64,000 nucleotides of DNA from Stieleria varia (GTDB lineage: Bacteria > Planctomycetota > Planctomycetia > Pirellulales > Pirellulaceae): assembly GCF_038443385.1 (NCBI RefSeq), contig NZ_CP151726.1:1736001-1800000 (forward strand). Direction: 5' to 3'. The translations under genes and the position numbers were made by a program. Below, piece by piece: positions 25,181 to 34,400 of this stretch. The notes under the pieces are model-generated. The model saw nothing but the letters and a program-made list of their open reading frames with translations. It did not search any database and was not told where the DNA came from. The stretch's first letter is position 1. Every line of letters starts with the position of its first letter.

Positions 25181-26671
25181 CTAATTCTTGACCGTGGTGG
25201 CTTTGGCTGGGTTGTATTGAGGGTTGGCCGTGGGCATTTGCGCATCCACATTCGTTCGCCATTGCCTGAGTTTTCCAAATAACTCAGCAGATTTCTCAGG
25301 CAACTCCGCGGTCAAATCCGTTTGCTCGCCGAGGTCGGTCTCCAAGTCGTACAGTTCGGTCCCGCCGTCCTCGTGAAATTCAATCAGACGATATCGGCCG
25401 TCGCGAATGGCGCTATAGGGACCGTCGCCGCCGGCGTGATAGTGGGGGTAGTGCCAGAACAGCGATCGCTGCAGTCTTGAGTCGGGAGCACGCAGCAGGC
25501 TGACGATGTTCTTGCCGTCAATATTCCGGTTGTGTTCGGCATCGCCGGTGGTTCCGGTGGCGGACAGCAGCGTGGGATAAACATCGATCGTCATGATCGG
25601 TTGCTCGCACACGGTGCCTGCCGGCGTGACGCCTGGCCATTTGATGATCGCCGGAACACGCACGCCGCCTTCGTACGCAGACCCTTTTCCGCGTCGCAGT
25701 GGTTTGTTCTCGGTAAACCCGTCGTGTTTGCCGTATCGCTGGGTGAGTCCTCCGTTATCGGAGACAAAAATCACCAGCGTGTTGTCCGTGAGTTTTTTTT
25801 CATCAAGCGTTTTCAAAACACGACCGACACTTTGGTCCAAGCTGGCGACCATCGCGGCGTAGGTTGGATTGGTGTGGACCGCGTCGGGATCTACCTTTTG
25901 TTGAAAGTACTCGACTAAATCCTGGCGGCCTTGGATCGGCGTATGGGGAACGTTGTAGGCGAAATACAAAAAGAACGGATCGTCCTTGGATTCGTTGATG
26001 AATTCACAAGCGTGGTCGGTCAACCAATCGGTCAAGTAGTTCGTGCCTGCTTGGGAGGTCGTTCCGGGCTTGAGCAGGTAGCCTTTGGTGCCCGGTGGAC
26101 GACTGACAGTGAAATCGAATCCTTGGCTCATAGGATCGGTCCCTTGACCGTCTTTGCCGCGTCCCTCCAAGTGCCACTTGCCGATGTGTCCTGTTTTGTA
26201 ACCGGCCGACCGCAAGGCCTCCGCGATCGTGACGTAACGAGGCTCCAAACGTTTCGTCCATTCCGGGATCTTGAGTTTGGCGAAGGGGCGATTCTGGCCA
26301 GCGATAAAATCTGTGAGGTGCAAACGTGCGGGATACATGCCGGTCATCAGTGAAGCACGCGTTGGCGAGCACACGGTGCATGCCGAATAGGCATTGGTGA
26401 ATTTGATCCCCGAGTCCGCCAGTGCATCCAGGTTGGGCGTCTCGTAGAGATCGCTGCCAAAACAACGCAGCCCTGTCCAGCCGAGATCATCCGCGAGAAA
26501 CAAAACGACATTGGGACGAGATTCCGAATCGGCGTTGGCGACCGATGAATGCATGACCTGAGCCAGCAGAATGGCAATTGCAGCAAAAGACCAGCCAAGA
26601 GTTCTGTGTCGCGATTGAGAAAGAAACAAACGGTGACATCCGGCGAGCGCCGTGGCAAGAAATTGACTCAT
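25181..26671 (-). CDS. Exported sulfatase (arylsulfatase family)
   Basis: A 496-residue protein with a hydrophobic N-terminus typical of a signal peptide (TLGWSFAAIAILLAQVMHSS). The sulfatase core begins with NVVLFLADDLGWTGLRCFG (metal-binding Asp pair). The modification site is CSPTRAS, where the Cys is converted to formylglycine by the maturation enzyme, followed by LMTGMYPAR. FVSDNGG and the HIGKWHL motif are also present. It would remove sulfate esters from a polysaccharide or similar compound in the periplasm. ATG 26671 is the start that places the signal peptide reasonably; the frame is open to 26791, but that part overlaps a palindromic repeat. A pectate lyase lies nearby, and many sulfatases are normal for marine planctomycetes. 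Confidence 0.95.
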   Translation of the reverse strand: MSQFLATALAGCHRLFLSQSRHRTLGWSFAAIAILLAQVMHSSVANADSESRPNVVLFLADDLGWTGLRCFGSDLYETPNLDALADSGIKFTNAYSACTVCSPTRASLMTGMYPARLHLTDFIAGQNRPFAKLKIPEWTKRLEPRYVTIAEALRSAGYKTGHIGKWHLEGRGKDGQGTDPMSQGFDFTVSRPPGTKGYLLKPGTTSQAGTNYLTDWLTDHACEFINESKDDPFFLYFAYNVPHTPIQGRQDLVEYFQQKVDPDAVHTNPTYAAMVASLDQSVGRVLKTLDEKKLTDNTLVIFVSDNGGLTQRYGKHDGFTENKPLRRGKGSAYEGGVRVPAIIKWPGVTPAGTVCEQPIMTIDVYPTLLSATGTTGDAEHNRNIDGKNIVSLLRAPDSRLQRSLFWHYPHYHAGGDGPYSAIRDGRYRLIEFHEDGGTELYDLETDLGEQTDLTAELPEKSAELFGKLRQWRTNVDAQMPTANPQYNPAKATTVKN

Positions 26672-26714
26672 GGTGACTTTCAGGGGACTGGCACAACGTC
26701 TGGCGGGGCATGCG

Positions 26715-26761
26715 CTCGACTTGGAAAGTCGAGCGACGGTCGTTCGACTCTCCGAGTCGAA
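26715..26761. repeat. Pair of adjacent palindromes upstream of the sulfatase gene
   Basis: Two hairpins: CTCGACTT-GGA-AAGTCGAG (26715-26733) and TTCGACTC-TCC-GAGTCGAA (26743-26761), each with a perfect 8-bp stem and 3-base loop, and with related GTCGA cores. This looks like a REP/BIME-type unit. Confidence 0.7.
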
Positions 26762-26814
26762 AACGAACACCATCATACACTCAGAACGCAAACCAAACGC
26801 TCAGAGTTGCAACA

Positions 26815-26870
26815 TTGGTAGCCAGTCAGTCTTGCTTCCACCGGGGCGAGCCCGGTTGGAGAGCTGGAAG
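26815..26870 (+). repeat. REP-like unit, isolated copy upstream of the transposase
   Basis: Begins TTGGTAGCCAGTCAG and contains CTTCCACCGGGGCGAGCCC, the same unit as in the array at 27834-28168. The unit can fold: CCGGG and CCCGG pair around GCGAG. Confidence 0.8.
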
Positions 26871-26907
26871 CTGGAAGTCGATGGCGTGATACACTACGAT
26901 CAAAGGA

Positions 26908-26999
26908 CCCCAGCCGGCCTTGTGCCGGTGGTGAACTGACTGAATGGCTAAAATGCAGTCCACGCTACAACAGCCTCCCCACTGGCCTTGTGCCAGTGG
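26908..26999 (+). repeat. Two related hairpins upstream of the transposase
   Basis: Hairpins CCGGC-CTTGT-GCCGG (26914-26928) and CCACTGGC-CTTGT-GCCAGTGG (26979-26999) share the loop CTTGT and flanking bases although their stem bases differ in compensating fashion. They form a second REP-like family in front of the gene. Confidence 0.75.
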
Positions 27000-27016
27000 T
27001 CAAGGGACGATCATCC

Positions 27017-27827
27017 ATGACTCCCAAACCCATCTACACGCCGGAAAACTGTTCGAGTGCGTATCAGCTGCGTTGGTCGCTGACTCTTTTTCCCCATCAA
27101 ACGCTGCCGCCCGCAGAACTTTGGCTTGACCGGCTGAATCAAGCGATGTTGCCCGATCATGTTCGCGTTCTCGAACACACTCAGCGGCCAAACGGTTCAG
27201 AATTGTTGCTGGTCAGCACCACTCCCGATGTGATTCCGCACGCCGTTGTGCGCGCTATCAAAGGACGATTGCAACATCTGCTGCGCGACGAGCGTCCGGT
27301 GAAGTGGCAACGCAACTTTCGTTTGACCAGTGTGGGCGATGCATCGGCAGCGATCGTCAATCAGTACGTCTCGAAACAACTGGCGCACCATCCGTTGGCC
27401 GATCTCGAAACAAATGAATCCATGCGTGAGTTTCAGTTGCGGTTCGATGTGGACGTCACGCAAGTGATCAACAGTGATCAACAGTGCTCATGGTCAATAT
27501 GCGACGGCGGTGCATCTTGTGTTGGTCCACGCCGAACGATGGCGGACTGCCCAACCTGATTTTCTACGCGTCACACGGGACGCGATACTTGGTGCGGCCA
27601 GAAAGAAGCATCATCGAGTTGCTCGGCTGGCGTTACTGCCCGATCACGTGCACTTCACACTGGCGATGGACTATGAGAGTTCGCCAGAACAAATCGCACT
27701 GTCGTACATGAACAACGTTGCGTTTCGACATGGAATGCTGCATCTGTGGATGAACAGCTTTTATGTGGGGACGATCGGCAGATACGACATGGACGCCGTG
27801 AGGCGAAGCGTACGGGATAACGTGTGA
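27017..27827 (+). pseudogene. REP-associated HUH (Y1) transposase-like gene, frameshifted
   Basis: Two overlapping frames make one broken gene. Frame A (ATG 27017, stop near 27559) has LNQAMLPDHVRVLEHT, RAIKGRLQHLLRD and VNQYVSKQ. Frame B (27474-27827) has LALLPDHVHFTLAMDY, with the HVH metal pair, then IALSYMNNVAFRHGM and GRYDMDAVRR, where the Tyr may be catalytic. The halves look like two related Y1-transposase-type domains; the first has lost the second His of HxH. At 27464-27483 the 10-base unit GTGATCAACA stands twice in a row. Removing one copy restores a continuous frame (VINSAHGQYATAVHLVLV) of about 266 residues. So a tandem duplication caused the frameshift. A ribosome site (AAGGGA) stands before ATG 27017. 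REP-like repeats on both sides fit a RAYT-type role. Confidence 0.8.
27464..27483 (+). repeat. 10-base tandem duplication that breaks the transposase frame
   Basis: GTGATCAACA occurs twice directly in tandem. The extra 10 bases shift the reading frame by one. Confidence 0.9.
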
Positions 27828-27833
27828 TCGTCC

Positions 27834-28168
27834 GTGCTTCCACCGGGGCAAGCCCGGATGGGGAGATGGGAGGAAGATGAGGTGGATGTGTTGGTAGCCA
27901 ATCAGTCTTGCTTCCACCGGGGCGAGCCCAGATGGAGAGCTGGGACGGAGTTGGGGTGCGGAGTTGGTAGCCAGTCAGCCTTGCTTCCACCGGGGCAAGC
28001 CCGGCTGGAGAGCTGGGAGGAAGATGAGGTGGTCGCGTTGGTAGCCAATCAGTCTCGCTTCCACCGGGGCGAGCCCGGTTGGAGAGCTGGAAGGAAGATG
28101 AGGTGATTGTGTTGGTAGCCAGTCAGTCTCGCTTCCACCGGGGCAAGCCCGGATGGGGAGCTGGGGGC
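27834..28168 (+). repeat. Tandem array of REP-like units (73-74 bp period)
   Basis: Five units follow the transposase gene. Full units start with TTGGTAGCCA at 27891, 27964, 28038 and 28112, and a partial one (from GCTTCCACC) stands at about 27835. Spacing is 73, 74 and 74 bases. Each has the core CTTCCACCGGGGC-R-AGCCC followed by GGAGAGCTGG or a close variant, and most have AGGAAGATGAGGTG. Some changes are R/Y exchanges at fixed positions. There are no unique spacers, so this is not a CRISPR. Likely substrates of the neighbouring HUH enzyme. Confidence 0.85.
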
Positions 28169-28495
28169 AAACGACATCCTGGACAGGCCCCTATTCTGAG
28201 TTCAAAGTTGAAAAAAATCCGCCAGATGTGGCAAACGCTTTGAACCTCGGGGGGAACTTCGGTACCTTAGCCACATCGCGGAAAGGGATCCTGGGGCAAG
28301 GCGGTCGAGGAAGAGGGACGCGAGCAATAATACGCATCCTTTTATCACTTATCACTCGTCTGCCGTCAAAACGATACGCCCCGGGGCTGGCTTCTCATCG
28401 CATCCGTCATCGACATGGTCATATCGCGATAGGCTGACGCTACGGTTAAGTATTTACGCCGGCTGCCGAGTTCAATTTAGGCCAGGGCAGCTTGG
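28169..28495 (+). promoter_or_regulatory. Upstream region of the giant gene
   Basis: 327 bases with no supported gene. A GGAACTT (28253-28259), followed after 16 bases by TCGCG, recalls the -35/-10 spacing of extracytoplasmic-function sigma promoters, but the -10 match is poor. An in-frame TAG at 28478 lies 18 bases before the start codon and excludes earlier starts. No strong Shine-Dalgarno is visible (GCCAGGGCAGCTTGG). Confidence 0.3.
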
Positions 28496-31400
28496 ATGGG
28501 ACAGCATCGACGCAATCCGGAATCGCGGTGGCGCGGTATCCGAAATTCTGTCAGTCGCAATCGTGTGCGACGCGCTCGCGAGGCTCGACGAAAGCTCTCA
28601 CAAGGCTTGACGCGATTGCCGTTTGAAAAGTTAGAAGAACGGACGATGTTGGCCGCCATCACGTGGGACGGTGGCGGTGATAATGCGAGTTGGAATGATC
28701 CGCTGAACTGGAGCAGTGACACGCTGCCGACAGCCGTCGATGATGTCACGATCGATGACGGCTTGGCTGATTTGCAAATCACGGTCGATCAGAATATTCA
28801 CGTCCAGTCGATCACGACGACAGAGCATTTGATCGTCGATGGTGTCGAAGTCCGTACGGCGTCGTTGATTGCCGATCAGTTGACGTTGGACGCGGCGACA
28901 CTGGTACCGGTTGATGGTCAGTCGCAATCGGTGAATGTCCAAGACACGATGACGGTGACAGGGGCGGCAAGCCAGTTCGTGATTTTGGGTGCAATCCAAG
29001 TCAGCGGCGATTTGTATTTGGAGTCCGGACTGACGCTCACTGCCGATGGAGCGGATGCGTCATTGTCGTCGACCGCTGCGGTGGACGTGGATGGTGTCTC
29101 TCTCGTCGCGATCAATGGAGGTTCGATCTCCTTGCCCGGAGTGGTGAGCTATCGGCATGGTTCCACCGGTAACAACCAGCAACGCCAGATTCGTGCCGAG
29201 GGTGTCGGCAGCGCGATCGATCTTTCCGGAGTCACCGCGATCATCGGCGGCACGCACAGCAACGCGGACCTGCGATTGCAAGCGATCGGCGGTGGACGGC
29301 TGGACTTGAGTTCGGCTGTCTCGATCAGCGATCCCTTCGACGGAAATTTTCAACTTCGCAGCGTCTCTGTTCTGGCGGACGGCGCGGACAGCGAAGTGGA
29401 CCTGACGTCGCTGGAGAGTTTCGTAGATCACGACGTCGCTCCACGTAGCGGATTCAACGCGGGTGAGTACAGTTCGATCCGCTGGCAAGCAGGCGGGGAC
29501 GTGATCGCGCCGGCGCTGACGCATTTGCAGGGCGTGGATGTGGCGTTTGGTGTGGGCGGAACGATGACGACCGACCAACTGGTCGGTGTGATCGATAGCA
29601 AGCTGGCGATCGATGGCCAAAACCGATCGTTCACCGGGTTGCAGTTCGCCCAAGATGTGGATTTGACGATCAGCAACGCTGCGGTGGATTTGAGCGAGTT
29701 GAGGGCGTTTCGTGATGGTTCGATCACGCTGTCGGTTGGTGCCAGCGCGGACTTGAGTTCGCTGGCCGAGATCGACGCCACGAGTTTGCAAGCCAGTGGT
29801 GGTGCCGTGATCCACTTGCCCGCCGTCACGGACTATCAACACGCCAGTACCGGAACGGGCCAGCATCGCACTTGGACGGCCACCGGAACAGGCAGCCGGA
29901 TCGAGCTGCCCAATCTGCGATCGATCATGGGCGGCGAGCATTCCAACTCGCGGCATTTCATCAATGCGACCAGCGGCGGCGTGATCGATCTGTCATCAGT
30001 CGTTTCGATCGATGAGCAAAGTGACGGTAGTTCTGAGCAGCGATCGATCGAGGTAACCGCGACGGGTGCCAGCAGCCAAGTGCTGTTGAGTGATTTGCAG
30101 CAGTTCGTCGATCGCGACGTGGATCCACGCAGCGGATTCAACGCGGGCTTGTATTCCAAGTTGACGGCGACGTCGGGCGGTGTGATCGATGTCGGTTCGC
30201 TGGCCAGCGTTGCGGGCATTGAAGTCGAATTTGACGGCACAGGTTCGCTGGGTGTCGCCGGTGTGCAGCAGTCGACGGACTCGCGATGGTTGCTCAGCGG
30301 ACAAGACAAGACGTTCGCGGCGTTGACGGATGCCCGTAGCACGGAATTTGTCATCGACGGCATGACGCTGTCGTTGCCGATGATCTCGACGCTCAGTCAG
30401 GGTGCGCTCGACGCGTCGGGCGGCGGCAGCGTGGTCGCGCCGGTGCTGAGCTCGATCGACGGGACGGATTTGATCGCGCGCGACGGCGTGGTGTTATCGC
30501 TGCCGGGCGTGACGCACTATCGATCGGCGTCGACCGGTAACAATCAAGATCGAACGTGGCTGGCCAGCGGTGCCGGCAGCCGGATCGAGTTGGCGAGTTT
30601 GACAGGCATCGTTGGTGGGACACACAACGACAGTGATCATTGGATTCAAGCAATCGATGGCGGCGTGGTCGATCTTTCGTCGGTGCAACAGATTTTGGAC
30701 CCGGTGGACGGTGATACCCAGTTGCGTTCGTTTCAGATCACGGCAAGCGGCGCTGCGAGTACGGTGGACTTGAGCGGACTCCGTGAGTTCATCGATCGCG
30801 ATGTGGCGCCCCGTAGCGGTTTCAATGCCGGGCAGTACTCGGTGATGAACGCGTCCGATGGCGGTGTGGTTGCCGCGGATTCGATGCTGCATGTGCGTGG
30901 TGTTCAATTGACGATGGATCAGGCGGGTGACCCCGCCGTGTCGACTTGGCAGACACTGTTGGATTCGGTGGTGACAATCGACGGACAGGCGATGGCGGGA
31001 CAACCTGGTGTGTTTTCATCACTGACGACGGTCACCGGCACGACGATCGATTTGACTGCGGTGGCGGCGGAGTTTCCGTTGCTGCAGCGATTCGAGCAAA
31101 ATGTTTTGTCCGTTGATTCTGGCGCGAGTGTTTCGTTTCCTGGCGTGACGAATATTGACGGCACGAGCTTGATGGTGGGTGGCGGAGCGGAGTTGGCGTT
31201 GCCGCTGGTGACGAGCTACGAGATCGATCCGTTGACGACTTACCAGCAACGCGTTTGGTCGGTGTCCGGTGCAGGCAGCAAGTTGGACTTGTCGCAGTTG
31301 ACTTGGATTCGCGGCGGGCAACTTGAGGGCACGGAGTTGGCGGTGACGGCCAGCCAAGGCGGCGAGATCGATTTGAGCGGTGTGAGTCAGATCGTTGAAC

Positions 31401-34400
31401 CCAGCGACGGCAGCGCGCTGCGTAGCCGATTCAGTTTCGTCGCCGATGGCGAAGGCTCTGTGCTGGATCTGGATGCACTGGGGAACGTGATCGACCGCGA
31501 TGCGAACCCTCGCAGCGGATTTAACGCAGGGGTGTTCACGCAATTGGCGGAGAGTGGTGGCGGGCAATTGAACGCTCCCAGTCTGCAGACGTTGATCAAT
31601 GTGGATTACGTCAGCGAAACGGGGGCGGGACAGTTTGACGTCAGCGGCGAAGGAGACAGTATCGGGTTGACCGGTTTTGTCGGCGTCACATCCACGGGTG
31701 ATGCGCAAAAGGAGCCCGGTGGTGTACAGATCCAAGCCTCACAGCAAGGAGCCGTGGTCAGTTGGATCGGCGGCAGCGGTGATTGGACGACGGCGACGAA
31801 CTGGGACACCGGGGTTGTGCCGGGCGTCGATGATGACGTGGTGATCGATGTTCCCGGCGTGACGATCTCGCTGACGGGTGATCAAGTCGTTCGAAGTGTC
31901 AACGGTGCCAGCAATCTGACGGTCGTCAGCGGTTCGTTGACCGTGCGTGGGATTTCGCAGTTGACCGGTGACTTGGTGGTGTCACCTGGAGCGAAGTTGA
32001 CCGCAACGGGCTACGACGCTCACCTGATTTCTAGCGGAACGACGACGATCGACGGAGCGAGTTTGTCGGCGTTGTACGGAGGCGAGATTGATTTGCCCAC
32101 CGTGACGGCCTATGACCATGCGGCGACCGGCAACAACCAAACGCGATCGTTTGTCGTTGACGGATACGGCAGCCGTTTGGGTTTGCCCGCGTTGCAGAGC
32201 ATCGTTGGTGGTGCGTCATCCAACAGCGATATGATCTTGCGAGTTGTCAACGGCGGTGCGATGGAGTTGCCCTTGTTGCAAACGATCGATGACCCCGTCG
32301 GCGGCAATCAACAGCTTCGCTCAATCCAAATCATCGCCAGCGGGTTTGGCAGTCGAATCGCGTTGGACTCGTTGACATCGTTGATCGACCAAGACGTTGC
32401 ACCCAGGAGCGGTTTCAATGCGGGAGAGTACTCGACGATCTCGGTGGACAAGTTCGCCAGTGTGGACGCGCCGCTGCTGACGACTTTGCACGGCGTCCAG
32501 TTGAGTTTGGACAAGTCCGTCCAGTTTGCGACGGCGCAATTGACGGATCTGCAACGAAGCAGTTTGAGTATGACGGGTGACGCGTTCGATTTCAGCGGGC
32601 TGACGCAACTGGTGGACACGGACGTGATCGTTCGCGGTGCGGCGTGGGATGCCGGTGCGCTGACAACGATTTCAGGTGGTTCATTGACGCTGCGTGGTGG
32701 CGCGACGGCAAACTTGGCATTGGTGACGTCGATCGACGGATTGAGCTTGAGTGTTCACGACGGCGTGACCTTGGATCTTTCATCGGTGGCGCAGTACCAA
32801 CACGCTGGCGGCAGCAATGTGTATCGGGCTTGGCAAACCAGCGGGTCGGGGACGCGTATCGATTTGAGCGGGTTGACGACGATCACCGGTGGTGTCAATG
32901 GAAACACTCAGATGACGATCGCGACACGCTCGGGCAGCGAGATCGATTTGAGCGGTGTGACCGAGGTCGTCGATGGCACGGGTGGCAACACACAACTGCG
33001 TCGGATCTCGATCACGGCGACCGATCGGGGCAGCCTAGTGGATTTGCGATCGATGACACGATTTCAAGACAGTGATACGCATCCGCGTAGCGGGTTCAAT
33101 GCCGGTTTGAGTTCTGAGTTGAACTTGATCAACGGCGGATCGATCCGACTGGACGCGATCACTGTCTTGGATGGCGTGGCGGTGACCGCGGACGCTGGCA
33201 GTCCTTTGTCGATCCACACGCTACAGCAAATGAACTTCAGCGAGTTGCACATCACCGGGCAATCCATCGAATTGACCGCGTTGACGCGAGTCAGTGAGTC
33301 GAAGCTGTCGGGTAAGGATGCATCGTTTGACATTCGAAATCTAGCATCTCTTGCTGGCAGCACGTTGGAGCTGCATCGTGGCAGCACGATCCGCGCGGAT
33401 GTCTTATCCGGTTTGGACGGCAGTAGTGTGCGGGTGTTCGATGGGGTGCAGATCGAGTTTCCGCTGGTGACGAGCTACTCGCATGGGAGTACGGCGAACA
33501 GTCAGACGCGGGCGATTCGCGCGAGCGGAATGGGCAGCGTGATTCGGTTTCCCAGTTTGGCGAGTGTCACGGGCGGCACGCATTCGGGATCGGTGCTGGA
33601 GGTCTCGTCGCTCAGTGGCGGCGGGATCGAGATGCCGGTGTTGACCACGGTGACCGACGGATTGACCGGCAGCACGCAACTGCGTCGCGTCTCGTTTTTT
33701 GCTGATGGCCCAGGCAGCGAACTCGACTTGCGTTCCCTGCAGAGTTTCAGCGATGCCGACAGCGATCCCCGCAGCGGATTCAACGCCGGCTTGGCATCTC
33801 AACTGCATTTGACTCGTGGCGGCAGCATACGACTGGACGCGTTGGCGTCGCTGGTGAACGTGGAACTGCTGGCGGACGTGGGCAGCGTGGTCGGTGTCGG
33901 TCAGTTGACGGATGTGACGGATAGCATAATCGATTTGACGGGCGATCAAGCGATTTCGTTTTCGAGTTTGACGACTGCGGACGGTTCGGATTTTCGCTTG
34001 TCGGTTGATCAAGTCGACTTTCCGCTGCTGACGTCACTCCAAGCCGGCGAGATCACGTTGACCGACAGAGCCGTCGGCACCGCCGCGTTGCTGACGAACA
34101 TCGATCGATCGTCGTTGATCGTGATGGACGGCTCAACGCTTGCGTTGCCGAGCGTGACGTCGATCACGATGGCAACGACGGGCAGCAATCAATCAGCGTT
34201 ATTGCGCAGCGAAGGCGTGGGCAGCGCGTTGGACTTGAGCAACGTGGTGACGATCGCCGGAGGGCAGCACAACGGCAGCGTGCTGCGCGTCGAAGCAGTT
34301 TCTGGGGGCAGCGTCGATCTGTCGGCGGTGCAGAGTGTTGTCGAGAATGGCACCGGTGATCAACGGCATCGTCGGATCGAGTGGTTGGCCGAAGGCGTTG

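Noticed and set aside
26672..26791. N-terminal extension of the sulfatase
   Set aside because: This part is made of palindromic repeat sequence and precedes the proper signal peptide start.
27834..28168. CRISPR-like regular repeats
   Set aside because: The whole 73-74 base unit is repeated, with no unique spacers, and no cas gene is present.
28153..28437. Possible 94-codon gene before the giant gene
   Set aside because: It starts inside a REP-like unit, has no ribosome site and no recognisable features; treated as leader region.
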